A stretch of DNA of 64,000 nt, taken from the NCBI GenBank assembly GCA_028706295.1, contig JAQWBQ010000004.1, forward strand, positions 32,159 through 96,158, in the 5' to 3' direction. Below the pieces are notes generated by a model. That model saw only the letters and a list, made by a program, of their open reading frames with translations. It had not been told where the DNA came from and did no database searches. The position numbers and the translations under genes were made by a program. This document shows positions 9,468 to 18,036 of the stretch, one piece after another (position 1 is the first letter of the stretch; every line of letters begins with the position of its first letter). The DNA is from Bacteroidales bacterium (GTDB lineage Bacteria > Bacteroidota > Bacteroidia > Bacteroidales > FEN-979).

Positions 9468-10965
9468 ATAGAAATTGAAATGCTTTACCTGTGTTTTTAA
9501 TGATATCGCTTGCAATCAATGCTTCAAACCCTTCCTGCTGTAATGCCAGATCACCCGCAAGTCCATGAAGATAGACAGCCAGCCGGCAAGCTTCAGATCC
9601 CGGGTATCCCTGCGCCAACAATCCCGTGATCATTCCGGTCAGCACATCTCCCGAACCTCCTGTGGCCATGCCCGGATTTCCGGTTGAATTGAAAAAGCAA
9701 TTTCCTTCAGGGGTTGTAATGGCAGTATGGGCTCCTTTCAGAACAACAAAACATTGAAACTTGACAGAAAAATCACGTTGTAGCTGCTGTCGTTCAAAAT
9801 GGTTTGCAGATGCTCCTGCAAGCCGCTCGAATTCCTTTGGATGTGGTGTGATCACCGATCCGGGCCGGAGAAAACCCAGCCAGGTCTTGTTCCTGGAAAG
9901 TATGTTGAGTGCGTCGGCATCAAAAACAGTCGGGACGGCGCTCTCCTGAATCAGCAGTTTGAGCGCACGGGCGCTCTGTTCATCCGTGCCGATTCCCGGA
10001 CCAACGCCGATAGCCTGAAAAGCTGACAAATCGGGTACCGTGCTGAAATGATCCTTCGCAGCATCAACCGACAACATGGCTTCGGGAATGGCGGTCTGAA
10101 TAATACCGGTACCACCGGATGGAACGTGAACCGTTACCAGGCCGGCCCCCGATCTCAAACAGGCGCCGGCTGCAAGAACCGCCGCCCCCATCTTTCCGGT
10201 TGAACCGCTGATAAGCAACGCATGCCCAAAATTTCCTTTATGACAAAACTTACCCCTCCGGCGAAGGATAAGCCTGACGTCCCGGACTTCCGTCATATAA
10301 TTCGTTACCGGCGCCTCATTCAGAAAAGTTGGATGAATCCCGATATCAAAAAGTTCCCAATGCCCGACAAATGAATCGTTTTCAGGGAAGAAAAAAGCCA
10401 GTTTCGGCGGAGCAAACGACAGGGTGTATGTTGCCCGGATGACCGCAGGATCCTTAAAATCACGCATTGATGTATCGCAAAAAAGTCCGGATGGTACATC
10501 GATGGAAATTACCGGTACGGCCGTTGAATTGATATGATGAATAATCTTTTCCGTAAACCCCTCAACTGGCTTTGATAACCCGCTTCCAATGAGGGCGTCC
10601 AGGATGATACCGTTAGGTTCAGGAAGCGGAAGGGATTCGAGAGCAGTTAGAAAATGACAGATTCCATCCGGTATTCTGTTGAAATTGGTCCTGCACGATG
10701 GAGTCATCCGGTCCAAAGGGCCTGTTATGAATACCTTAAGCAAATAACCCGATTGCAGGAGCATTCGGGAAATGGCAAACCCGTCACCGCCATTGTTTCC
10801 GGTTCCGCAAAAAACCTGAATCGGAATTTCGGTTGAAAAATTCGATTTGATCCATTGAAAACAAGCCGTCGACGCCCGCTCCATCAAGTCGATGTCGGCG
10901 ATCGGTTCATTTTTTATCGTGTATTCGTCAGCCTGGCGAATCAGCGGTACAGGTAATACTTTCAT
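9454..10965 (-). CDS. nnr: Bifunctional NAD(P)H-hydrate epimerase / ADP-dependent dehydratase
   Basis: 503 residues. The N-terminal YjeF_N epimerase domain (about 1-215) has FCGTGNNGGDGFAISR and ALIGSGLSKPV. The C-terminal carbohydrate-kinase-like dehydratase domain (about 225-495) has GHALLISGSTGKMGAAVLAA, GVGPGIGTD, FDADALNIL and the diagnostic GNPGMATGGSGDVLTGMI. Together these repair hydrated NADH and NADPH (NADHX, NADPHX) in the cytoplasm. The start codon follows the stop of the CCC-motif gene by one base, indicating co-transcription, and the 3' end overlaps the alarmone hydrolase gene by 14 nt. Confidence 0.93.
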   Translation of the reverse strand: MKVLPVPLIRQADEYTIKNEPIADIDLMERASTACFQWIKSNFSTEIPIQVFCGTGNNGGDGFAISRMLLQSGYLLKVFITGPLDRMTPSCRTNFNRIPDGICHFLTALESLPLPEPNGIILDALIGSGLSKPVEGFTEKIIHHINSTAVPVISIDVPSGLFCDTSMRDFKDPAVIRATYTLSFAPPKLAFFFPENDSFVGHWELFDIGIHPTFLNEAPVTNYMTEVRDVRLILRRRGKFCHKGNFGHALLISGSTGKMGAAVLAAGACLRSGAGLVTVHVPSGGTGIIQTAIPEAMLSVDAAKDHFSTVPDLSAFQAIGVGPGIGTDEQSARALKLLIQESAVPTVFDADALNILSRNKTWLGFLRPGSVITPHPKEFERLAGASANHFERQQLQRDFSVKFQCFVVLKGAHTAITTPEGNCFFNSTGNPGMATGGSGDVLTGMITGLLAQGYPGSEACRLAVYLHGLAGDLALQQEGFEALIASDIIKNTGKAFQFLYGKF

Positions 10966-10966
10966 C

Positions 10967-11338
10967 TTAGCGTATCATTCCCCAAAAGGGCAGACTGGCA
11001 ATGAGGCCAATCGCCAGTAAAATCACAAAAGCAAAAATGATCAGGGATATGATTAATCCGATCAATGCACAGATCCTTCCGGTCTTAACATTATTCAATG
11101 AACTCTCGCTGTAAACACCCGGATACTGGTAATAAATCCGGGTCTCCTTGTTGGCCAGTACCAGGGCCACAATGGCCAGTATGATGCCGACAAAAGAGAT
11201 AAAATGCCACCAACAAAGTAAAATGGAAGCAATTCCAAGAATCAGTACCATGTTGGCATTGGGCAGATTTTGTCTGGGTTGCTGAATTATGTCCTTACCG
11301 GGAGCAGCGGTACGGGCAGGTTCATTTTGATCTGACAT
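10967..11338 (-). CDS. CCC-motif small membrane protein (DUF4190-like)
   Basis: A 123-residue protein with a polar, proline- and glutamine-containing N-terminus (about 1-28) and two hydrophobic regions at about 30-62 and 86-118. The middle segment YYQYPGVYSESSLNNVKTGRI followed by ICALIGLIISL matches a small Bacteroidota family usually named CCC-motif membrane protein. No enzymatic motif is seen and the function is unknown. It sits at the head of a three-gene unit with nnr and the alarmone hydrolase; the 136-nt gap from mltG upstream has no exact -7 box (nearest: TATCTTTA on the minus strand, one mismatch). Confidence 0.7.
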   Translation of the reverse strand: MSDQNEPARTAAPGKDIIQQPRQNLPNANMVLILGIASILLCWWHFISFVGIILAIVALVLANKETRIYYQYPGVYSESSLNNVKTGRICALIGLIISLIIFAFVILLAIGLIASLPFWGMIR

Positions 11339-11474
11339 AGGAAATAAAAGAGTAAAGATAAATCATTTCATTTTAATCCGCATGTTCCCGCAGGAAATTC
11401 TTTTCCCGGAACCCGGAATTTCTTTGTCCCCATTTCCCTTTTGAACCGGGTTACCTGAACACCGATGTTTCAGC

Positions 11475-12551
11475 TCAGAAAATTTTCAGATTGTTGAGTG
11501 CTTTTTGATACCTCCTTGCATTCTGAAGATGCTCGTCGAGGGTACGTGCAAAACGATGGTATCCCAACAGATCTTCCCGGGCACAAAAGTAAAGGTAGTC
11601 ATGTTTGTCAGGTCGGAGCACCGCATCGATCGATGCAACCGACGGCAGGCATATCGGACCGGGAGGGAGTCCGGCAAACCTGTAGGTATTGTAGGGTGAG
11701 GAAATTTCAGTGTGACGCTTTAATATCCGTTTTATCGAATAATCCTTCCAGGCAAAGATTACAGTCGGGTCAGCTTGCAAGGGTATACCCCGATGAAGCC
11801 GGTTGAGATAAACCCCGGCAATGATTGGTTTTTCTTCATTCCTGTTGGATTCCTTCTCCACAATCGAAGCAAGTGTTACAATTTCGGATATGGTCATTCG
11901 CAGGGAGTCGGCCTGCATTTTCCGTTGTTTCCTCCAGAATCGTTCCTGCTCCCTTTTCATTCGCGCCAGAAATTGAGAAGCTGTGGTCGTCCACCAGAAT
12001 TCATAGCTGTCGGGGATGATCAGAGCAAAAACTGTTGCAGGTGTTACGCCGTAGCCTGCAAGCAACTCATTATTGCTGAAAACCGACGCCAGTTCAATAG
12101 AGTCACACTCCAGTTGCCTGCCAATCCGGCCGGCAAGATCCATCGGGGTTCGGATATTCTGAATCGTGATCCGGACCGGGGTTTGCTTCCCTGACCGGAG
12201 CATGTTGACCAACTCGTTATTGGTCATTCCATCCCGCAACCGGTATTTTCCAGGTTTTACTCTGGTTACATAATGTTTTCGCTCCGCCAGCCACCGGAAA
12301 TTTCCGGGCGACTTCAACTTGCCCTCATCCTGTAGCAACCTGATAACATCCCTGAAACCGGATCCGCTGGGAATATGGATAAATGCCTCTTTTTTCCCCT
12401 GCAAACGAATGACCGGTGTAAATGTCCGGTAGTAAAAATGTATTGCCGAAATAAGTACCACCAAAACAGTGGTGAGAACCAGAATAATCGGACCCAGCCT
12501 TGGCAATCGGGACCGTTCAGGGTGGTTGCGGTCAATGGTCGTCATACGCAT
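11475..12551 (-). CDS. mltG: Endolytic murein transglycosylase MltG (YceG-like)
   Basis: About 358 residues from ATG 12551; ATG 12545 is equally possible. A short cytoplasmic segment is followed by a single membrane helix (GPIILVLTTVLVVLISAIHF), a LysM-like region (FIHIPSGSGFRDVIRLLQDEG) and the YceG catalytic domain with TLASIVEKESN, containing the catalytic Glu, then GVYLNRL and LQADPTVIFA. It cuts nascent peptidoglycan strands at the inner membrane and helps set glycan length. The start overlaps the end of the GNAT gene by about 20 nt. Together with dapF upstream this is a small cell-wall cluster. Confidence 0.93.
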   Translation of the reverse strand: MRMTTIDRNHPERSRLPRLGPIILVLTTVLVVLISAIHFYYRTFTPVIRLQGKKEAFIHIPSGSGFRDVIRLLQDEGKLKSPGNFRWLAERKHYVTRVKPGKYRLRDGMTNNELVNMLRSGKQTPVRITIQNIRTPMDLAGRIGRQLECDSIELASVFSNNELLAGYGVTPATVFALIIPDSYEFWWTTTASQFLARMKREQERFWRKQRKMQADSLRMTISEIVTLASIVEKESNRNEEKPIIAGVYLNRLHRGIPLQADPTVIFAWKDYSIKRILKRHTEISSPYNTYRFAGLPPGPICLPSVASIDAVLRPDKHDYLYFCAREDLLGYHRFARTLDEHLQNARRYQKALNNLKIF

Positions 12552-13092
12552 GTTCCTCACGGATCAATTGAAACTGGATCTCATTGGCCCAACCTTGTTC
12601 CCTTCTGATCCAATCCTTTCGCATACCGCATTTTTTAAATCCTGCCTTCTCAAATAACCGGATACTGGCCTCATTATCTTCAGCAATGTTGCAAAAGAGT
12701 TGATGTAACGGGAGTTTTGTGAATGCATACCGGATCAGAACCGATAAGGCATCGAATGCACATCCCTTTTCACGGTGTGGTTTGCAGATTAATATTCCCA
12801 CTCCGGCCCGCTGGTTTACGGGATCAAATTCGAAAATATCCAGCGTTCCGATTGGTGTTGGCATACCCACTTCGTTTGGAAAATCGATCATGAGCCTGAG
12901 TTGACGGGTTGAAAAGATATCCTGACCGGAGGCCAGAATATATTCCTCAATCTGAAACCGGGAAAAGGGAATCAGGGTATTGCTGTAATCCCATACCGAA
13001 GGGTCATTTTCCCAGTTGTACAGGATTTCAATATCGGCGGGCTCCGGCGCTCTTAACGTAACAAGATCACCTTTCAGTAAAGGTTTTTTCAT
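12532..13092 (-). CDS. GNAT family N-acetyltransferase (RimJ/SpeG-like)
   Basis: 186 residues with an Acetyltransf_3-type GNAT fold. Visible features are the start VTLRAPEPADIEILYNWEND, the central strand GTLDIFEFDPVNQRAGVGI, the acetyl-CoA loop region CKPHREKGCAFDALSVLIRY, and EDNEASIRLFEKAGFKKCG. These fit RimJ/RimL/SpeG-like enzymes that acetylate protein N-termini or polyamines. The substrate cannot be told. It lies 11 nt after dapF and overlaps mltG, so it is probably co-expressed with cell-wall genes. Confidence 0.85.
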   Translation of the reverse strand: MKKPLLKGDLVTLRAPEPADIEILYNWENDPSVWDYSNTLIPFSRFQIEEYILASGQDIFSTRQLRLMIDFPNEVGMPTPIGTLDIFEFDPVNQRAGVGILICKPHREKGCAFDALSVLIRYAFTKLPLHQLFCNIAEDNEASIRLFEKAGFKKCGMRKDWIRREQGWANEIQFQLIREEHAYDDH

Positions 13093-13103
13093 CTTTGGGT
13101 GAT

Positions 13104-13937
13104 TTAGGTTTCCGGTGCAAGTGTGTCAAATTCTTCGAGATGCTCTGTTTCGAATGATCCCGTGAAAACAAACCTTGCCGGACCCTCCAGCCATACCTCA
13201 CTGAAACCCGAATCCGTTCTGGAGAACCTTACCGACAATTCCCCACCAAGCGTCGTTACCCGGTATCTCCCGCTGTTCAGGGGATTGAGAGTCGCTGCAA
13301 CGATGGCTGAAGCAGTGACGCCGGTGCCACAGGATAGCGTCTCGTTTTCAACACCCCGTTCGTAAGTCCTGACAAACAAATGGTCATTTCGGATCTCTGC
13401 AAAATCCACATTTGTTCCACCCGGTAAAAATCGAGGATCATTCCTCAGACTTTGGCCCGCCTCGAAAACCTTGATATCAGATACCCCTGATACTGGAACG
13501 ACAAAATGGGGTGAGCCGGTATCGGTGAAAAATCCGTCGGAATAGCTCACTACAGGCGATGGATCCGACATCCGGAGATGAACCTGTACCTCCGGGCCGT
13601 ATTCTGACGGGGATTGCAAAACAGCAATGTGTTCTCCGTCGATTGCGTGAAACCGGATGCGGTCACCGGCAATTTTAATAAAATGCGCAAAGGCGGCAAT
13701 ACACCGTCCCCCGTTACCACACAGAGTACTTTCCCTTCCATCGGAATTGAAATAGGTCATACCGAAGTCATAGCCTCTCTCTTCCGAAAGCAGCATGAAC
13801 CCGTCGGCGCCGATGCCGAGATGCCGGTCACATAAACGGGCGATCGTTTTTAGTCCGGGAATCCAGCCGGTAAACCGGTTGTCGATGATGATGAAATCAT
13901 TCCCGGCGCCATGATATTTGAAAAAGTCTATTTTCAT
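13104..13937 (-). CDS. dapF: Diaminopimelate epimerase
   Basis: 277 residues, the usual family length. It starts KIDFFKYHGAGNDFIIIDNR and contains the two catalytic cysteines in STLCGNGGRC (near residue 73) and SCGTGVTASA (near 222). It converts LL-diaminopimelate to meso-diaminopimelate for peptidoglycan and lysine synthesis in the cytoplasm. It is the first gene of a dapF-GNAT-mltG unit. A minus-strand TAGTTTTG box at 13952-13959 lies 14 nt ahead of the ATG. Confidence 0.96.
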   Translation of the reverse strand: MKIDFFKYHGAGNDFIIIDNRFTGWIPGLKTIARLCDRHLGIGADGFMLLSEERGYDFGMTYFNSDGRESTLCGNGGRCIAAFAHFIKIAGDRIRFHAIDGEHIAVLQSPSEYGPEVQVHLRMSDPSPVVSYSDGFFTDTGSPHFVVPVSGVSDIKVFEAGQSLRNDPRFLPGGTNVDFAEIRNDHLFVRTYERGVENETLSCGTGVTASAIVAATLNPLNSGRYRVTTLGGELSVRFSRTDSGFSEVWLEGPARFVFTGSFETEHLEEFDTLAPET

Positions 13938-13951
13938 TGCTTAAGCCGATG

Positions 13952-13959
13952 CAAAACTA
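13952..13959 (-). promoter_or_regulatory. -7 promoter box for dapF unit
   Basis: The minus strand reads TAGTTTTG, an exact TAnnTTTG match, 14 nt before the dapF ATG at 13937. It is divergent from the box at 13980-13987. Confidence 0.5.
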
Positions 13960-13979
13960 AAGAAAACCGATTAATTTAT

Positions 13980-13987
13980 TACTTTTG
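13980..13987 (+). promoter_or_regulatory. -7 promoter box for the Omp85-like gene
   Basis: TACTTTTG, an exact TAnnTTTG match, ends 7 nt before the ATG at 13995, implying a leader of only a few nucleotides. Confidence 0.45.
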
Positions 13988-13994
13988 AGGCAAG

Positions 13995-15305
13995 ATGCGC
14001 ATTGTTTTTTTTTGTTCTCTGTTCCTTTACTTATCCGTGGGATGGACCTTCTCATCACACGCCCTCAATATGGAATCCCGGCAGGTAACCGATTCCGTTT
14101 CAGCCCCCGACTCCTGCTATCAAAAGGATATCTTTGATGTTTTATTCCCTCAAAAAAAGATCAGCACCCAGATTCCTTCACGGAAAGTGCGTGCCATCAT
14201 GATCCCCATCATCGGATATTCACCGGGAACTGGATTCCAGCTTGGAGCAGGTGCTTCTTTGTCATGGCCCATGGGGAAAAACCCTGCCACCAATTTATCG
14301 GCCGGTTCGGTACAACTAACCTGGACTACGGAACGGCAGCTTATCTTCCAGGTACGGTCAAATATGTTCCTGAGCCGTAACAAGTGGTTTATTAAATCCG
14401 ACTGGAGATGGTACATTTTCAATAATCCAACCTACGGCCTCGGGACAGGTCCTTCAGCCAATATCCCTGAAATTCCGGGACTTGTGATTTATCAGCCTGC
14501 AGAATCGGTTTACGCTGGAGGTTCCTTCCCCATGAAATACAACTGGATTAAATTTCATAATATTCTATTCAGAGAGATTGCCCGGTATTACTATTTCGGA
14601 CTGGGTTACCATTTTGATGACTATTACGACATCCGTGATGAAAACCTCATCCTTGGTGAATACCAGACCCGCATAACTCCTCATTATTCCTACTCCATGA
14701 ACCACGGTTATAATCCGACCCAATATACGTCCAGTGGGTTGAGCCTCAATTTTGCATATGATTCACGCGATAATATCATCAATGCCTATAAGGGAATCTA
14801 TGTCAATGTACAGTATCTTGCAAATTTTACGGAAATTGGCAGCACGAAAGACGGAACCCGCTTGTGGACAGAATTCAGGACCTATATCGGACTTTCAGAA
14901 AAGATGCCACGTCACCTGCTTGCATTTTGGTTTTTCGGCAGTTTTAAACTATCGGGGAGCACCCCTTACCTGAATCTGATGTCAAACGGATTCGATCAGA
15001 TGAATTCTTCGGGCAGGGGATATGTCCAGGGCAGATGGCGCGGCGATGATTTTATATACGGTGAGGCCGAATACCGGTTTCCAATATCCCGCTGTTCGCG
15101 TATTTTCGGAGGGGTGCTGTTTGCCAACGTCACAACCGCCTCAAACCGTGATATGAAAGTTCCGCTTTTCGGCTACCTGAAAGTCGGATGTGGATTTGGA
15201 TTTAGAATCATGGTAGGCAAGAATGACCGGACTAACATTCTGATCGATTTCGGGTTGGGACAGCAATCCTTGGGAATGTACCTCCAGGCGCAGGAAATCT
15301 TTTAG
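13995..15305 (+). CDS. Omp85/BamA-like outer-membrane beta-barrel without POTRA domains
   Basis: 436 residues with a signal peptide at about 1-24. After a short linker the sequence alternates hydrophobic and polar residues in strands rich in Tyr and Phe. GRGYVQGRWRGDDFIYGEAEYRFPI near residue 340 matches the conserved (V/G)RG(F/Y) loop and the next strand of the Omp85 / surface antigen D15 domain (PF01103). The N-terminal region is too short for POTRA repeats, so it is not BamA itself but one of the stand-alone barrels common in Bacteroidota. Substrate unknown. It follows its own promoter and is divergent from dapF. Confidence 0.72.
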   Translation: MRIVFFCSLFLYLSVGWTFSSHALNMESRQVTDSVSAPDSCYQKDIFDVLFPQKKISTQIPSRKVRAIMIPIIGYSPGTGFQLGAGASLSWPMGKNPATNLSAGSVQLTWTTERQLIFQVRSNMFLSRNKWFIKSDWRWYIFNNPTYGLGTGPSANIPEIPGLVIYQPAESVYAGGSFPMKYNWIKFHNILFREIARYYYFGLGYHFDDYYDIRDENLILGEYQTRITPHYSYSMNHGYNPTQYTSSGLSLNFAYDSRDNIINAYKGIYVNVQYLANFTEIGSTKDGTRLWTEFRTYIGLSEKMPRHLLAFWFFGSFKLSGSTPYLNLMSNGFDQMNSSGRGYVQGRWRGDDFIYGEAEYRFPISRCSRIFGGVLFANVTTASNRDMKVPLFGYLKVGCGFGFRIMVGKNDRTNILIDFGLGQQSLGMYLQAQEIF

Positions 15306-15362
15306 GAAAATGGATATGGTAAATCTATGAGTTCGCGAATCAACAGCCTCATTCTCTGTTTA

Positions 15363-15380
15363 TCGGTTTTTTTTCGGTTT
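15363..15380 (+). promoter_or_regulatory. Possible regulator site upstream of the LiaF-like operon
   Basis: CGGTTT occurs twice 11 bp apart (15364 and 15375), one helical turn, within an inverted repeat TTTATCG / CGATAAA (15359-15365 and 15385-15391). This lies about 45-55 bp upstream of the -7 box at 15419. Direct repeats at this position would suit a LytTR-type activator such as the regulator encoded in the operon, but the link is inference. Confidence 0.25.
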
Positions 15381-15418
15381 CTATCGATAAATTATTTTCT
15401 CCGGCACCGGCAACGTGT

Positions 15419-15426
15419 TATTTTTG
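15419..15426 (+). promoter_or_regulatory. -7 promoter box for the LiaF-like/LytS/LytTR operon
   Basis: TATTTTTG, exact TAnnTTTG match, 30 nt before the ATG at 15457. No clear -33 TTG is present, which would suit a promoter needing an activator. Confidence 0.5.
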
Positions 15427-15456
15427 CCTGTCAGTTAATTTTAAATACCAATTACC

Positions 15457-16191
15457 ATGGACCCCAATGATGTAAAAAACGATACAAGCCGGAATATGAA
15501 AAAATATACGCTGGGCGTTATTGTCATCGTATTTGGCTTTCTTTTGCTTTTAGTGAATACCGGCATTCTGCCCTGGGATTTCAAACATGTGATTTTTTCA
15601 TGGCAAATGTTGTTGATCGGTATCGGAATTATCAGCCTGCTGAACAGCGAAAGCCGGACTCCCGGTACCATCCTGATTCTGATTGGAACCATTTTTATCA
15701 TTCCCCGTATTTTCGATCTCTCCTTTAATGTTTGGCACCTTTTCTGGCCGGTGCTCCTGATCGCCATCGGTGTTTTGATCCTTACACGCAGGATCCCGCA
15801 CCAACAGTGGAGATCTCCAAAGAAAAATATTGAATCCGGATCCCTGGATGAGGGTTATATCCACGAAGAAAATATTTTCAACGGCGGTAAGCAACGCTTC
15901 ATGCACCAGGTTTTTCGCGGTGGTCATATCAATTGCATCTTTGGAGGTTCAGAAGTGGATCTTTCACAATCAACCCTGGCCGAGGGTGTAAGTGAATTGG
16001 AAATCAACGCTATTTTTGGCGGTGTTACACTGATCGTGCCGGCTGACTGGAAAATACAGTCTAAAATGACCTCCATACTGGGTGGATTTTCTGATAAACG
16101 GGCTTATATCCGTGAAGCATCAGATTCCTCGCGGATTCTGATCATAAAAGGAAGTACCATTTTTGGAGGTGGAGAAATTAAGAATTTCTGA
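15457..16191 (+). CDS. LiaF-like membrane protein (cell-envelope stress sensor family)
   Basis: 244 residues. Four hydrophobic segments occupy about 20-110 (LGVIVIVFGFLLLLVNTGIL, then WQMLLIGIGIISLL, GTILILIGTIFIIPRIF and FWPVLLIAIGVLIL), matching the LiaF transmembrane/DUF5668 domain. The C-terminal part, from about 165, has paired INCIFGGSEVDLS and EINAIFGGVTLIVP motifs of the LiaF C-terminal beta-domain, ending in STIFGGGEI. In Firmicutes LiaF restrains a LiaS/LiaR system responding to cell-wall damage. Here it is followed by a kinase and a response regulator, so a comparable sensing role is inferred, though the kinase type differs. Confidence 0.8.
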   Translation: MDPNDVKNDTSRNMKKYTLGVIVIVFGFLLLLVNTGILPWDFKHVIFSWQMLLIGIGIISLLNSESRTPGTILILIGTIFIIPRIFDLSFNVWHLFWPVLLIAIGVLILTRRIPHQQWRSPKKNIESGSLDEGYIHEENIFNGGKQRFMHQVFRGGHINCIFGGSEVDLSQSTLAEGVSELEINAIFGGVTLIVPADWKIQSKMTSILGGFSDKRAYIREASDSSRILIIKGSTIFGGGEIKNF

Positions 16192-16209
16192 TAAACCGAC
16201 AGGAAACCC

Positions 16210-17289
16210 ATGCAACATCCTGTTTTTATTAATAAAAGATCCGTTTCCGTTTATTTTGGTTTGTGGGCTCTCATCATGGGAGTCCACTTTTCTGTTTTTT
16301 ATTTCGTATACCTTTTCCCCATTGAAATAACCATTGGTGATACACTGGTTAATAATCTGTTTTTTTGTATCATCGGAATTTCCATGTGGTTCGTGGTACG
16401 CTATTCAGTGCCCGATAAAAAGAATATCTGGAATGTCGTTTTTAATCATGTCGCCTTCCTGACGCTGACCCTCGTGGTATGGATCGGGCTTTCAATTACC
16501 ATCCTGAACGCAGTTTTTGGCAATAACAAAGTTTATGGAGAATTACTGCTGAACTCCATTCCCAATAAGATTTTCACGGGAAGTATCTATTACGTTGTAA
16601 TCGCACTGATCTACTACCTTTATATTTATCAGGTGAACCTGCAGGAAAAGATCAAAGTCGAATCCCGGCTTCGCGAAGTGTTGAAAGAGACTGAACTAAC
16701 CATGCTGAAATCGCAGATCAATCCCCATTTCTTGTTTAACAGCCTCAATTCAATCAGTTCTCTTACTATTACCGATCCTGCCAAAGCGCGCGAAATGGTC
16801 ATTAAACTTTCTGATTTTCTGAGGTATTCCGTGTCGAAAGGCGCCGGAACCTTTACCTCTCTCGAAAATGAAATTTCCAATATCCGAAGATACCTTGAGA
16901 TAGAAAAAGTCAGATTCGGGGATAAACTGAATTTTTCTTTCCAACTTGAAAAAGAGGTCTGTTCCGGACATCAGATTCCGGTAATGCTCCTTCAGCCCCT
17001 GTTTGAAAATGCAATAAAACATGGTGTTTATGAAAGCACCGAACAGGTAAATATTGAAATGGATTGTGAGTACAAAGATGGATTTCTCGAATTGAAAATT
17101 GTCAATGATTTTGACCCGGAGGCACGTGCCCGAAAGGGAACCGGTCTGGGATTGAATAACATCCGGGAAAGACTCAGACTTCTCTATAAAAATGATCAAT
17201 TACTGAAAACACACGTTGAGGGTACCAGATTTATAGTTCTGTTAAGCATCCCCTCATCGGACTATATTGAAAAAAACCATAAAACATGA
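16210..17289 (+). CDS. LytS/YehU-type sensor histidine kinase
   Basis: 359 residues. About 1-140 hold four hydrophobic helices with no extracellular sensor domain. After a coiled linker (QVNLQEKIKVESRLREVLKE) comes the His_kinase domain (PF06580) with the phospho-acceptor His in KSQINPHFLFNSLNSISSL, then LSDFLRYS, the N-box PLFENAIKHGVYE and the G-box GTGLGLNNIRERL. It should autophosphorylate at the inner membrane and pass phosphate to the regulator encoded next. The genes overlap by 4 nt (ATGA), and the LiaF-like protein lies 18 nt upstream. Confidence 0.93.
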   Translation: MQHPVFINKRSVSVYFGLWALIMGVHFSVFYFVYLFPIEITIGDTLVNNLFFCIIGISMWFVVRYSVPDKKNIWNVVFNHVAFLTLTLVVWIGLSITILNAVFGNNKVYGELLLNSIPNKIFTGSIYYVVIALIYYLYIYQVNLQEKIKVESRLREVLKETELTMLKSQINPHFLFNSLNSISSLTITDPAKAREMVIKLSDFLRYSVSKGAGTFTSLENEISNIRRYLEIEKVRFGDKLNFSFQLEKEVCSGHQIPVMLLQPLFENAIKHGVYESTEQVNIEMDCEYKDGFLELKIVNDFDPEARARKGTGLGLNNIRERLRLLYKNDQLLKTHVEGTRFIVLLSIPSSDYIEKNHKT

Positions 17290-18035
17290 GTATCCGAACC
17301 ATTTTAATTGATGATGAACAACCCGCACGGGAGGTCATTAAATATTATCTGAAAGACTTTGAAGAGATAGAGATTATCGGTGAATTTGCAGATGGCTTTA
17401 CCGGACTGAAAGGAATCCAGGAACTTAAACCCGATCTGGTTTTCCTTGATGTTCAAATGCCCAAACTTACCGGTCTCGAACTACTGGAACTACTTGACCA
17501 ACCGACCCAGATAATCTTCAGTACAGCTTATGATCAATATGCAATCAAAGCTTTTGAAATGAATGCCATTGATTATCTGCTGAAGCCTTATTCGAAAGAT
17601 CGGTTTGCCCAGGCGCTTCAGAAAGCCATTGCCATAATCGGATCGGGTCAGAATACCCCGGCTCCAGTTCAGAAACTTGTGAAAACCCTCGATGAAAACC
17701 CTGAATATCTGCATCGGATCGCAGTAAAATCAAGGCACAAAGTAAGTGTGATCCCGATTGAGGATATCGTATACCTTGAAGCAGAAGGTGATTACGTGAT
17801 GCTTCATACAAAAGATTCCAGGCACCTGAAGGAAAAAACGATGAAATATTTCGAAGCCCACCTCGATCCTTCAAGGTTTATCCGGATTCACCGTTCCTAC
17901 ATCGTAAACGTACAGTTCATCGACCGGATTGAATATTACGACAAGGAAAACTATGCAGTTCTGATGAAACAGGGAGCAAAGCTAAGGGCATCGACAACGG
18001 GATACAAGATTCTGAAGCAAATGCTGAATATGTGA
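17286..18035 (+). CDS. LytTR-family response regulator
   Basis: 249 residues. The receiver domain (about 1-120) has the acidic pair DDE near residue 9, the phospho-accepting Asp in LVFLDVQMPKLTGLEL, and the conserved STAYDQYAIKAFEMNAIDYL and KPYSKDRF segments. The LytTR DNA-binding domain (about 145-245) shows YLEAEGDYVMLHT, RFIRIHRSYIVNV and the terminal KLRAST. It likely activates envelope genes, and possibly its own operon, when phosphorylated by the upstream kinase. It converges with the next minus-strand gene with one base between stops. Confidence 0.95.
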   Translation: MSIRTILIDDEQPAREVIKYYLKDFEEIEIIGEFADGFTGLKGIQELKPDLVFLDVQMPKLTGLELLELLDQPTQIIFSTAYDQYAIKAFEMNAIDYLLKPYSKDRFAQALQKAIAIIGSGQNTPAPVQKLVKTLDENPEYLHRIAVKSRHKVSVIPIEDIVYLEAEGDYVMLHTKDSRHLKEKTMKYFEAHLDPSRFIRIHRSYIVNVQFIDRIEYYDKENYAVLMKQGAKLRASTTGYKILKQMLNM

Positions 18036-18036
18036 T

